The notes beneath the pieces are model-generated. The model worked only from the letters and a program-made list of their open reading frames with translations, was not told the origin of the DNA and ran no database searches. Positions 33,062-43,130 of a stretch of 64,000 nt of DNA are shown one piece after another. The stretch's first letter is position 1; every line of letters begins with the position of its first letter. A program made the translations under genes and the position numbers. Location: positions 36,766,001 to 36,830,000 of the forward strand of contig CM060733.1 in the NCBI GenBank assembly GCA_030704615.1, read 5' to 3'. The DNA comes from Takakia lepidozioides. Lineage: Eukaryota > Streptophyta > Takakiopsida > Takakiales > Takakiaceae.

Positions 33062-33387
33062 TGATAAAGAAGAATAAACAAGCACAAGCTCATGCGAGCT
33101 CACAAAGCTGAAGCATAAACTCATGCATATATAACCTCATCACTCAAATACAAGTCAAGCCAAGTGCACCCCACGCCATGGGGAATCCACACTACGGCGC
33201 CATAGCTAGGCGCGGTGAGGCTCAACTCGAGAAAGATGAGCCTCCCGCGCTTGCCGTGAAGATAACCACTCCAGGGCCTAAATCTGCCTTGACCCCTGGA
33301 TTGACACTTGGGCCAATCCCAAATGTCAATATGTAAAAGCTAGCTATTTCCTAGCTAGTTTCACACTAGTGGTAAAATAACTTGACA
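33062..33387 (-). repeat. LTR part B' at the 5' end of element B
   Basis: On the minus strand it starts TGTCAAGTTATTTTACC and ends TTCTTCTTTATCA, TG to CA. It matches 22,412-22,738. Just inside it on the minus strand lies CTCGAGAAAGATGAGC, complementary over 16 bases to a run within this LTR part (33,225-33,240). Confidence 0.88.
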
Positions 33388-34504
33388 TTTGGAAGGAGAT
33401 GTTCATACCCGTTCAGTGAGACGAAGACTTGACGAGGCACCTGGCGGAGAAGAGGATTCATGGCGAGCTGACAAGAATATTCGCACGCTCCCTCGTGGTC
33501 CGGTGATGTTGTCCGAGGAGGTCTCGTCGAGCACCGGAAGTCCTGCACGTTCAAGATCGTCATCTCCTTTGAGCACAGGGCACGTGCCCTGGCAACATAA
33601 CGAGCCATCTGTAGTAAAGCAATACAACATTCCCATTGTGGAGACAAGAGTGTCGGAGTCACAGTGGAGAATTGCGAGGACATTGCCGGAATTTCGAGGG
33701 AAGTGTTGCGCCATCCGGGTGGATACGAGAGCACGCCGTTGGTGAGATGATTCGGAGGAACCCACACGGTGCTGTACCTGCACCTTGTTTCAGCGGCAGA
33801 TTTTTGACTCCCACATTTGCTCACGCCACAATGCAGACATTTTGGTTCTGTAGGCACGACATAATGACCTGTGTATTTGGCAAGCCCAAGTACGGGATTC
33901 AGGGAATGCCGGAGCCTCCGGGCGTCTGGCCTGTTGCACCGGGTTTGCAGCCTCTCTCAGAATGAGGCGGATGCTCTATCTGCAGCAGGATTTCGAATGG
34001 TGCAACGCACAGACATCCCGGCCCACGCATTTCCGGTTCCTCAGACCCAGCCATTGCAGACTGCTCGGTCCAGTAGAGACGGATTGGACAATTCTGCACA
34101 TCCCACAATGCGATTCGGAAGAGTGAAGAGACGACACCCTCCCAACAAGTTGAATGAGACTCGGATTGCCAATGCTCTTGGGATGGCTTGCACTATTCAG
34201 AGCTCCGTGGACGTACCCACCCCCACCCGGCCTTGGGCGTGTGTATCGGATGGCAACGGCCGGCTCGGCTGTACGCGACGATGTATACACAATTATGATT
34301 GGAGTGGAGCCGACTTGCAACTGTACGGACTTCTCGTTGATGGAAGCAAAGAAGGGTTCGAAGTATTATCCGTGCAAGCATCTGTATTACATTTACCTGA
34401 AGAGGTTGAGGATGAACGTGACTATTGATGACTTTATTCATGCACCGGCGTTGAGCGTGAACGAGCTGCACAAACTCCTCCTTAGGGATTCCAGAAATCA
34501 TTGA
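33388..34504 (+). pseudogene. MULE-type transposase-like gene, 3' part with SWIM finger
   Basis: Resumes the gene split at 22,233 in the same frame (EGDVHTRSVRRRLDEAPGG), with a Ser-rich, probably disordered stretch up to a likely donor near 33,743. The last part is in another frame and carries a SWIM zinc finger, CNCTDFSLMEAKKG then YYPCKHLYYIYLKRL (CXC...CXH, 34,316-34,381), typical of MULE/FAR1-type transposases, and ends DSRNH at 34,504. The exon or exons in 33,790-34,200 are not clear: CRHDIMTCVFGKPKYG and HPPNKLNETRIANALG lie in different frames. Confidence 0.75.
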
Positions 34505-34639
34505 TGGGGCAAACGGAATCCTCCATATGGATATTTTCAAATGCATTTTGCTGTATCAGACTTTTTTTTTGCAGTGTAATGAAATGCACCCCAAAACTCC
34601 TGGAATGAGGCAATATTCCATTCAAACTGAGATCCAACA

Positions 34640-35035
34640 GAAGCAGTTGTGGGGCCATTTCTGGAAAAATGGCGAATTTCTCTTTTGGGGCCGAAAACTT
34701 CGCTAAGTCCCAACATGCACTGGTACCTGAGTTTGGGAAAATGGCGCCGAATTTCTCTTTTTGGGGCCGAAAACTGGCTAAGTCCCAACATGCACTGGTA
34801 CCGTGTCTGGAAAAATGGCGCCGAATTTCTCTTTTTTGGGCCGGAACTGGCTAAGTCCGAACATGCACTGGAAAAATGGCGCCGAATTACCTGTCATGAG
34901 GGGACCTATAGCCGCGGAATTCGGCACCATTTTTCGCCAGACAGACCTATTGCTGCGAAATACGTCGTCGTTTTTTCAGGTTACGGACCCTATTACCGCG
35001 AAATTCGGCGCCATATTTGCACATGTCGCTGGGAA
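34640..35035. repeat. Tandem array related to types in the copy 1 intron
   Basis: Units of about 65-70 bp: AAAATGGCGCCGAATTTCTC, then TTTTTGGGGCCGAAAACTGG and CTAAGTCCCAACATGCACTGG. GGCGCCGAATTTC and GGCTAAGTCC also occur in the array at 2640-3340. Later units (34,915-35,015) are inverted (GCGGAATTCGGCACCATTTT). Confidence 0.82.
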
Positions 35036-35412
35036 TTGGCATGAGCGGAAGACGAAATATCATGAGCACAACTGTCAAAAGTGCAATTTTCCCTTGAAGG
35101 GGCCGAATAATATATTTGTTTTTCCTGACACATTGCATTAAATTATTGTTTTTTATTGTTTTTTATTTTCGAAATTTGTACTTCTGCTCATGAAAACCGA
35201 TTGTGTTACTACTCTGCTCATGCCGCTCATGCCGCTCATGCCGCTCATGCTCATGAAATAGCAAACCTCCTACAGGAGTCACACCTTGTTAGAGGGCTAT
35301 TTGGGACTTAGACGCTTTTACGGGATCTGTGGGGTACCCTTAATTTTTACATAGATTGAGACCAACAGGAGCCTTAGGGGTGACAACAACAGGCTTAGGG
35401 AGGGAGATACAC
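35036..35412. repeat. Spacer with a 9-bp repeat
   Basis: No gene. CTCATGCCG is repeated about four times at 35,217-35,250 and followed by CTCATGCTCATGAAATAGCA. The complement of this sequence, ending in the same GCTCATGAAATAGCA, lies at 54,535-54,565 next to the minus-strand copy of the third gypsy family. Otherwise AT-rich. Confidence 0.65.
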
Positions 35413-35735
35413 AACCCGACACAGCCGTCATAGCCCATCACAGTCCAACACAGCCAGTCACAGCCAACACAGCCAATACAGCCCGTCACAGTCAGACACA
35501 GCCGTCATAGCCCGTCACAGTCCAACACAGCCAGTCACAGCCAACACAGCCCGTCATAGCCCGTCACAGTCCAACACAGCCAGTCACAGCCCGTCATAGT
35601 CAGACACAGCCATCACAGCTTCGCACAGTCGACACAGCCCAACACAGCCAATCACAGCCCGATACAGCCGCCACAGCTTTGCACAGCCCTACGCAGCCCG
35701 CCACAGCCTGATACAGCCAGTCACAACTCGGCACA
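35413..35735. repeat. CACAGCC array before gypsy family C
   Basis: Over 300 bp of ACACAGCCRTCACAGCCCRT-type units of 10 and 20 bp, partly in higher order (CAGTCCAACACAGCCAGTC occurs three times). Confidence 0.88.
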
Positions 35736-36318
35736 GTTGGGGAACAGTTATCATTAGCAGGGAACGACGGTGGGGGAACGACATCTGAAAAAGGAACGTG
35801 TACTACAGGGATGACGGTTAGTTAGGAAAGCGGTTAGAACAGCTTGTAGGTAGAAAAAGCGAAGAGCGGGGAGGTCTAAAAATCACTTCTTGGTGGGGGA
35901 CTTCTGGCATCAAGGCTTGGAAATAGGGGGGAGAGATCATCTCTGAGTGGGAAGATGAAGAGCACGGAGTAGGAGAAGTGACGATCTATTGTTACTTGAT
36001 GAATGCAAGCTATAGAATTGTAATATAGAGTAGATTAGAGACACCATGGCTTTAGCCTGATACTTGAAAGATATTAATCTGATACATACTTCATACTCAC
36101 ACTGTGTAGAGAGACCTGAGTGAAGCTATGGAATGAATGGATGGAACTTGATAGATTTCTGAAGCAAACTGATACTTAATTGCAGATAGTAAGGTAACTC
36201 GCTAACATGAATGTGGGAAGGAGTACAAATAGGAAACACCCCCATAATACACTAGTTGTAGGTCACGACTGATTGTTTTGAGCGGGCTGAGTGCTTAGAG
36301 ATTTCCAACTCTTCTATC
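35736..36318 (+). other. Leader of element C1, no gene seen
   Basis: AT- and G-rich unique sequence with no open frame and no match that I recognise. It may be the 5' LTR or leader of the third gypsy family, but the other copies give no second LTR to compare with. Confidence 0.35.
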
Positions 36319-36960
36319 TTGGAGTTCCCACCTCGGATAGCGAAGGGATGGGTGAGTAAAAGCCGCTCGACATTTGGCGACCATACTGGGGAACTAAGTC
36401 TTGAACAACCAGATGTGTCAGGCATCTGGTGGGATCATGGTGGTTGGAGAATTAAAGAATTTGATGTGAATCAAATTCCCTGTGAAACTGAGAAGGAAAG
36501 ATTGTCCAAACGATTCTTTCAGAGGTTCTTGGAATTGCCAGACGGTTGCAAAGAAAACATTCTTAAAAGAGTGCAAGATGTTGACTCTGAATGGGGTCTG
36601 GAGAAAGGAGTGATAAAGATTTATCAGGTGGCCTGTAGAGGAAGAGCACGTTGGTTACCAACACTGGTTTATGTGATAGCATTGCTATCCATTAAGCGAG
36701 TAGAGTTTGAAGGCTGGGAGGAAAGAAAGGTGAATGTTTATACCCATATGCATGAAGAGCTTGTACTGGTAAAGAATTGGATTCCAAAGGATATTTTGTG
36801 GATCAAACTCACACTAAGAACAGCTTTCCAGACTTGTTTGCCATATGGTTATATGGTAACGGAGACTTCTAGTATAGCCAAGGGTGCATTGAAGCTTGAA
36901 AGAAACCCAGGCATATATGAGAGATATTACAGAAGAGAGTTTTGGTTATTGCCACATTAA
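36319..36960 (+). CDS. Unassigned ORF ahead of gag in element C1
   Basis: An intact 213-residue frame starting MEFPPRIAKGWVSK and ending REFWLLPH. It is basic, with WERKVNVYTHMHEELVLVKN-like helical stretches and many Trp. I recognise no domain. It ends 22 bp before the gag-like frame, so the two are probably parts of one element. It is absent from the visible part of the minus-strand copy. It could be a separate ORF1 or the N-terminal part of a Gag. Confidence 0.5.
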   Translation: MEFPPRIAKGWVSKSRSTFGDHTGELSLEQPDVSGIWWDHGGWRIKEFDVNQIPCETEKERLSKRFFQRFLELPDGCKENILKRVQDVDSEWGLEKGVIKIYQVACRGRARWLPTLVYVIALLSIKRVEFEGWEERKVNVYTHMHEELVLVKNWIPKDILWIKLTLRTAFQTCLPYGYMVTETSSIAKGALKLERNPGIYERYYRREFWLLPH

Positions 36961-36981
36961 AGGAAATGAAAGACATGGGAC

Positions 36982-38592
36982 ATGAGTGATGAAAGAGAAG
37001 CTAGACGCCAGAGATATTCAGCAAAAAGAGAAAGCTATCTGAAAACTAATTATCCATATCTTTGGGAGAGAGGAATAGACATAGGGGAATCATTTGGACC
37101 TCTTACACCATTAAGATCAGAGAGTACATCACCCATACCGGAAGAACTAGAGTTGGATGCCACTCCTTCTTTTTCTTTGCAAGAAAGATTAAGGGAATTG
37201 GTACGGGAAGAAGATCAATCACGAGGTGAAAGATATGAGGTACATCCCTGGATAAAAGATTTGACAGAAATCTTTGATAAGAGTTGGCATGGAACACCAA
37301 AAGCAGGAACTCTAGTTTCTGAAGCGGAGGGTGAAGAAGGAGGAGAGGATGTGGCAGAGCCAACGGAGAGTTCAGACTCTCCAACACCATTGCAGTTGAG
37401 TTACATGAGTGAAGAAGAAACCCAAGGACAGAACTTGGAGGATGAAAATAGAGAGAAGAAATTGGAAGAGGAAGAGTATGAAGAAGTAGACCCAAAAGCT
37501 GAGGTTGAGACTACAACCAGGACATCCCAACCCGTTGGACCCGGATCAAGTGGAGCACTTGGATCACAGGCCAACGAAGGTGTCGGCTCAGGAGGATCAG
37601 GCGGGCTGCCTGGATCTGGCTCTGGGGGGACAGGGAGTGTGGGAAGTAGTGCAACTGGAGCTGGGAATACTGTGAATAACATGGGGCCAGTAGCAAGGAG
37701 TGCTCAGGGGCCACCACTTGGTGGAAGATCCACCACAACTACAACAGGTCCTCAAGGACCAGGCCATACCACCACTGAATGCCACATGAAGGAGAAACAC
37801 TGTACTATCTGTAAAATGGATAACCATTCTACTGAGAATTGTTACTACAACAGAAGGACAACAGCTAAAGAACCTAGGCAAGTAAGGGTGCATCAAGTGC
37901 AGCCCCAGCCAAGAAGAAACATTGATCAGGACCACTATGGTAGGCCTGGTGGTTATAACAATGGCATGGAAGGGAGAGGTAATTCAAGAGGGAATTACCA
38001 AGGAAATTCCAGAGGCAACTATCAGGGTAATCCAAGGGGGAATTACCAGCCCGGGAATCAGGATTACAGAAATAATCCAAGAGCAGACCAAGGGCGAGGA
38101 CCCAATGGTGAAGAACTATGTTACTATTGTAATCAGCTAGGACATCGCAAGGCAGCCTGTTCATTCTGGATTAGACACCAGAATGAGATGAGAGCTCCTG
38201 TGAATGAGGGCCCAGTGGTGGCAGCTCACATGGTTAGGCCATGTGTTGTACCAGAAGTAAGTACAATGATAGTAACAAGAAGCAAAGCCAAACTAATACC
38301 TCCAGTAGTTGAGGAAGATGATGATAATGAAGGTGGCAGTGATATGCTTGAAGATGATGAGGCTTGGAGAGATGAGAAGGAACTGCACAAGGAAGTGGCA
38401 GATACCATAAGGGAAATGCAGAAGAGTACTGATATTCCTGTGGCAGATTCCTCTGATTCTGATGGAGAAGAAGAAGTGAGTGAGGATGAAAGGAAGAAAG
38501 AAGATGCAGACATGCAAAGTAATGAAGGGAATATGCCAGACCAAAGCAGAGATTACCATTGGACAGCTATTGGCTGTGACACCTTATTGTAG
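36982..38592 (+). CDS. Gag-like protein of element C1
   Basis: A 536-residue open frame. The first 180 residues are charged and acidic, then comes a Gly/Ser-rich linker (residues about 185-240), two zinc knuckles CTICKMDNHSTENC (about 37,803) and CYYCNQLGHRKAAC (about 38,117), with RGNYQGN repeats between them, and an acidic tail (DSSDSDGEEEVSEDERKKE). It binds element RNA. The capsid part seen in the minus-strand copy (NTAFRNRFRTSKTEDEVYGS) is absent here, so the N-terminal half differs between copies. Confidence 0.75.
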   Translation: MSDEREARRQRYSAKRESYLKTNYPYLWERGIDIGESFGPLTPLRSESTSPIPEELELDATPSFSLQERLRELVREEDQSRGERYEVHPWIKDLTEIFDKSWHGTPKAGTLVSEAEGEEGGEDVAEPTESSDSPTPLQLSYMSEEETQGQNLEDENREKKLEEEEYEEVDPKAEVETTTRTSQPVGPGSSGALGSQANEGVGSGGSGGLPGSGSGGTGSVGSSATGAGNTVNNMGPVARSAQGPPLGGRSTTTTTGPQGPGHTTTECHMKEKHCTICKMDNHSTENCYYNRRTTAKEPRQVRVHQVQPQPRRNIDQDHYGRPGGYNNGMEGRGNSRGNYQGNSRGNYQGNPRGNYQPGNQDYRNNPRADQGRGPNGEELCYYCNQLGHRKAACSFWIRHQNEMRAPVNEGPVVAAHMVRPCVVPEVSTMIVTRSKAKLIPPVVEEDDDNEGGSDMLEDDEAWRDEKELHKEVADTIREMQKSTDIPVADSSDSDGEEEVSEDERKKEDADMQSNEGNMPDQSRDYHWTAIGCDTLL

Positions 38593-38593
38593 A

Positions 38594-38827
38594 CACAGGC
38601 TGTATCAAGCAATCAATCGAATTGCCCAGGAGACAGGAAACACAGACCTGAACAGCAAGGTGACCAGTTATAATGTGAAGCCGGAAGGGCGAGAAACAGT
38701 CATGGACTTTGATGATTCTATGCCAGTAATCCAATTGAGAAGCATAGAACTAACTGATGTACTGATAGATGGAGGCTTTGGAGTAAATATCATGACAGAC
38801 CAATTAAGAAAGAAGCTTGAATGTTAC
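38594..38827 (+). pseudogene. Truncated protease of element C1
   Basis: IELTDVLIDGGFGVNIMTDQ holds the retropepsin site; the usual Ser/Thr is Gly (DGG), as in the minus-strand copy (LIDGGSG). At 38,820-38,830 the sequence jumps from the protease (KLECYKK) straight into RNase H ([20 protein letters not shown]). The rest of protease and all of RT are lost here. Confidence 0.8.
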
Positions 38828-40445
38828 AAGAAATATAGATTCACCTGTGTACTATGCTAGCAGGTTGATGAACAGTGCTGAAAGGAACTATAGCACAACT
38901 GAAAGAGAAGCATTGGCAATGATTTATGCAATCAAGAAATTCAGACATTACCTATTGGGAAGAAAGTTTATGTTTTATGTGGATCACCAGGCTCTGATAT
39001 ATCTGGTGAACAAACCTTTGATAAGTGGAAGGATAGCAAGGTGGTTAATAATCTTGCATGAGTTTGAGTTCAAAGTTGTTTACAAGCCTGGCCGTTTGCA
39101 TCTTGTGGCAGATCATTTGTCACGACTAACAACAGGAGAGGCCGCCACAGGAGTAGACGATCAGTTACCTGATGCCATTTGTAATGGAGGTGCAAGGAAG
39201 TGCAGATGAATGGTTAGATTGGCAGTGGCCGATCAGATACTACCTTACTCATGGTCAATGCCCACCTAGTTATGGTAAGGAGCAGAGGAAGAGAATCGCT
39301 ATCAAGGCTTTACCTTATACTATGGTAGGAAGCAGAATGTATAAGCTAGGACCTGATGGAGTACTTAAACGATGCTTGTACCACCATGAAGTAAATAAAG
39401 TTTTGGAGGAAGTTCATAAAGGAGTGGCTGGAGGTCATTTTGGAGAAGAGACTACCAGTAGGGAAGATACTACTCGCAGGTTACTGGTGGCCTACTTTGT
39501 TCAAAGATGTACACAAGTATTGTCAGAGTTGTGATGCATGTTAGAGGCTAGGACCTTTGCAGAGATCTAGAAAGATGGCCTTGCATCCTACAATGCCTAC
39601 GGAACCATTTCAGAAATGGGGACTAGACTTTGTTGGACCAATTAACCCACCAGCCAAGAATACACAGAACAGGTACATAATTACAGCCACTGATTATACT
39701 ACGAAGTGGGTGGAAGCTAAAGCTTTGAGGGACAACACAACCAAGTCCACAGCAAGGTTCCTGTATGAGAACATACTTACACGATTTGGCTGTCCCTTGG
39801 AATTTATCAGTGAACAGGGAAGTCACTTTCATTAATGAGACCATTGAATTATTGACTAAAGAGTTCATGATTGTGCATAGGAAAAGTACAACATATTACC
39901 CACAGGGTAATGGACAGGCATAGGCTACCAACAAAATACTATGTACTACCTTGGCTAAGATAGTCAATGCAAACAGAACGGATTGAGATACAAAGCTGCT
40001 GACAGCTTTGTGGTCATACAGGACTTCATATAAAGTCACCACTAAGTATACACACATTCCAATTAGTTTATGGTATGGAAGCTTTACTTCCAGTGGAATT
40101 CCTGTTACCTACCATGAGAATGGAATGGGAAAGAGAATGGAATTGCAAGATTCAATTAAGGTCAGGAAACATGAATTATACCATGTGGAAGAAGTACGTG
40201 CTGATGCAGCTGATAACATGACCAGAATTCAGATGAAGAGAAAGGAACAGTTTAATGAAGGCAAGATAAAGACTTTTAAGACGGGAGATTTGGTTCTCTG
40301 GTTGCAAAAGAAGGGAAAGATTAAAGCTTATAAGCTTAAATCACCATGGAAAGGACCTTATGTCATACAGAAGATATATAACAACACCGTCATGTTACAA
40401 ACCATTAACAAAGAGATGCTGGAAGAGTCAATGCCAATAAGTTAA
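38828..40445 (+). pseudogene. RNase H and integrase of element C1
   Basis: RNase [35 protein letters not shown] and [20 protein letters not shown]. Integrase: zinc part [16 protein letters not shown], core [20 protein letters not shown] (first Asp), EFISEQGSHFH where the second Asp is Glu, and after a TAG at 39,919 a C-terminal part with GDLVLWLQKKGKIKAYKLKS. Frame breaks near 39,470, 39,540 and 39,835, a TAG in GNGQA-stop and a TGA in NRTD-stop. The last two stops recur in the next copy. Confidence 0.85.
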
Positions 40446-40594
40446 AGGGGTACAGTGGTATCCATGACAAACCATTGCAGTATGATTTGCATGTTGAAAC
40501 GCAAAAGCAGTCACGGGCTGCGCCAGTGATACCAACGGAGTATGGAGCACTTGTCGCTAAGCCAAGCATATATGACCAGGGCGGGCAGAACAAG

Positions 40595-40858
40595 AGCGAC
40601 ACAGCCTATCACAGCCCAGCACGGCGCGACACAGCGCCCATCACACACAGCCTATCACAGCCAAGCCAGCACAGCGCGACACAGCATATCACAGCCCAGC
40701 ATGGCGCAACACAGCCTATCGCCAGCACGCGTAATACAGCCTATCACAACCTACCACCACAGCGTGTCACAGCCTATCACAGCTTACCACAGTGCCACAC
40801 ACACAGTCAGTATGACACAAACCTGTCACAGCTCAACACAGCCTACTAGGGTTACACA
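40595..40858. repeat. CACAGCC array in element C1
   Basis: Units such as ACACAGCCTATCACAGCCCA after the integrase. The same place in the other two copies carries the same kind of array. Confidence 0.85.
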
Positions 40859-41789
40859 ATCCATAGAATCAGTGATAGGTGGACGCAGGATATCTTCATG
40901 GAAATGACCGGCGGAAGAAAGGACGGAAGCCAGTTTAGAAAGGGACACGTGGAAGTCAGGGCGCGACACACAGCTGAGAAAGAAGTGCAAGAACAGGTGT
41001 CATCAAGAAAGAGGACAAGAATGGCGTCAAAATATCTACTTAGCACGTCAATTCGGATGAATGGCGGACCCATTAATGAATACGGAAAAAGGGCAACAGA
41101 ACAAACGGCAAGTACAGAAAAGCAAAATTCGTGTCACATGTGTTATCCTAGTGGACAGTCCAGCAGGGAAAGTCACTAAAGAAAATTAAATCTAAAAATC
41201 CAGTCACGGCGGTTACAGCCATCGAAAGCCAGAAAATGGATCAAGAAATTGGAGGGAATTTAAGCGCAAGAGTCGGCGTCGTTCTAAGTAACGGGCGTCT
41301 CGATGGGACAAACCATCAATGCTATAGCTTTGAAGCTATGGAGGAACTAACAAACTATACGCTCGCAATATTACTTACGCATGGTAAGGGGACGGAAGAA
41401 CAGAGCGGATCTTTTCTCTTAATCGATGCTTGCAAGCCCCGCAGACTTACAAGAAATTACCCATAGCTTTTTGTGGCAACCATACGTTTATGCTTTGTGC
41501 CCTACAGGCATTTCTTCAATTCTTACAGCCAAAACCTTTCTGTGGGTCTAGAATGAAGAGAGTGAGAGGAATGGAAGAAATCAGGATGAAGAGCACCACA
41601 ATCCTGCAGAAACAAACGATTGCTACTCCACAGGCGGTACAGTTACTGAAGAAGCTGCGATTGGAAGGATTGCAAAGCAAAGATTGGACATTACACCATA
41701 GACAGTACATGTTATAATTCTTGCAAAACTTTGAGCCTAGGACAGGAGCAACAACGGTGAAGGGAGTTGAATTAGAAATTACTCCCCTA
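40859..41789 (+). other. Post-integrase tail of element C1
   Basis: Conserved between the three copies as DNA. It has short frames ([49 protein letters not shown]) that match the minus-strand copy at 48,167-49,038. No known domain. At about 41,789 (ACTCCCCTAC/CCTGTTCGCTGC) it is joined directly to the region before RT of the next unit. Confidence 0.6.
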
Positions 41790-43130
41790 CCCTGTTCGCT
41801 GCACACCCAGAGTGGGAGCAGGTTGCAGAGATGCGGCTAGAGGGCCTAAGTTGTTTAAGAGGTATCTGCTGTGGTGTAGTGTCAGCAACACCAATTGAAG
41901 AGGAAACCAGCAGTTACCCATCACATTTCTATGAATAAAGAGAAAGAGAAATGGAAATCCTAGAGGAACCAGCCACTGTGAGTTTACAGGATGAAATGGT
42001 GACTGGTTGGACAATCACAGCTGATGAGCAGGTGAGGGAAGTGAATGTGGGAACTGAAGAGGAACCGAGGATGGTGAAGGTAGGAGCTGATTTGGAGCCA
42101 GAATTCTTTGAAGAAGCTAAGAGTTTGTTCATCAAATACAGAGATGTATTTGCTTGGAGCTACGAGGATCTAAAAGGGATACCACCTGAGATCTGTCAGC
42201 ATAAGATTGAATTGGAACTAGGATCGGGACCAATCAAGAAAGCAAGGTACAGAATGAATCCCAACTATGCACAGAAGGTTGGAGAAGAGATCAAGAAGTT
42301 GGCTGAGGCTAAGTTTATATACCCAATAGAGTATACAACTTGGTTGTCACCCATTGTGATATAGTGTGTGAACTATAAGAAGTTGAATGCTTGCACGAAG
42401 AAGGATCCATTCCCCTTGCCATTCACAGAAGCAGTATTGGACACTGTGGCAGGCCATGAGATGTACTCATTCATGGATGGCTTCAGTGGTTATAATCAAG
42501 TGCAAGTGGCAGAAGAAGACCAAGGAAAGACAGCTTTCATCACAGACTGGGGGTGCTTATGCATACAAAGTCATGCCCTTTGGACTTTGTAATGCACAGC
42601 AACCTTTCAGAGAGTGATAAGTGAATCTTTTCATGAGTATCTGGATGATTTCAGTGTGTACAGCTCTAAGAATGAGCACTTGCATAAATTGGAGTTATGT
42701 TTGGCCAGATGCAGAATGAGAGGTCTGAGCCTGAATCCAGAGAAATGTATTTTCTGTGTGAACTCAGGGGTGCTTCTGGGACACATTGTGTGTAAGAAGG
42801 GACGTCTTGTGGATCCTAGGAAGACAGAGGCCATTAAAGCCTCTCCACCACCAGTAAATGTTAAGAGTCTAAGAAGATTCCTGGGGCAAACCAGTTATTA
42901 CAGAAGATTTGTCAGACAATATGCACAGGTAGCAGCACCATTGAGCAAGTTTTTGAAGAAAAACGCAGTGTTTGCATGGACAGCTGAATGTTAATAGGCT
43001 TTTGAGGAACTGACACTGTCAATAACAACTACACCGGTATTGATTAATCCTCACTGGCAGGAAATGTTTCATGTTCACTGTGATGCTTCAGGAGAAGCAT
43101 TGGGAGCAGTGTTAGCCCAAAATGTTACAG
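41790..43130 (+). pseudogene. Reverse transcriptase of element C2 (5'-truncated unit)
   Basis: RT signs: FAWSYEDLKGIPPEICQHKI (42,150), ARYRMNPNYAQKVGEEIKKL, FIYPIEYTTWLSPIVI then a TAG (42,362) where the PKKNGKLRV segment is deleted, [39 protein letters not shown], the catalytic EYLDDFSVYS (42,640), GHIVCKKGRLVDP and RFLGQTSYYRRFVRQYAQ. A TAA lies at 42,993. It has no gag or protease of its own. The order tail-RT-RNase H-integrase-tail shows a tandem unit. Confidence 0.88.

Larger units (their letters stand above)
22234..33387 (-). mobile_element. DNMT-carrying Ty3/gypsy retrotransposon B, permuted LTRs
   Basis: Inserted in the MULE-like gene with a 4-bp TTTG target repeat (22,230-22,233; 33,388-33,391); the ends are TGTC and GACA. 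Genes run on the minus strand: gag, protease, DNMT3-like cytosine methyltransferase, RT, RNase H, integrase, PHD finger. LTR parts are out of normal order: on plus coordinates A (22,234-22,411), B (22,412-22,738), GC, A' (22,741-22,918), internal DNA, then B' (33,062-33,387). A purine-run tract abuts A', and B' ends in TG/CA-type termini, so the true LTR is probably A-GC-B (about 506 bp). Such order fits a two-LTR circle opened inside one LTR. Gypsy elements with DNMT genes have been reported in charophyte algae. Confidence 0.85.
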
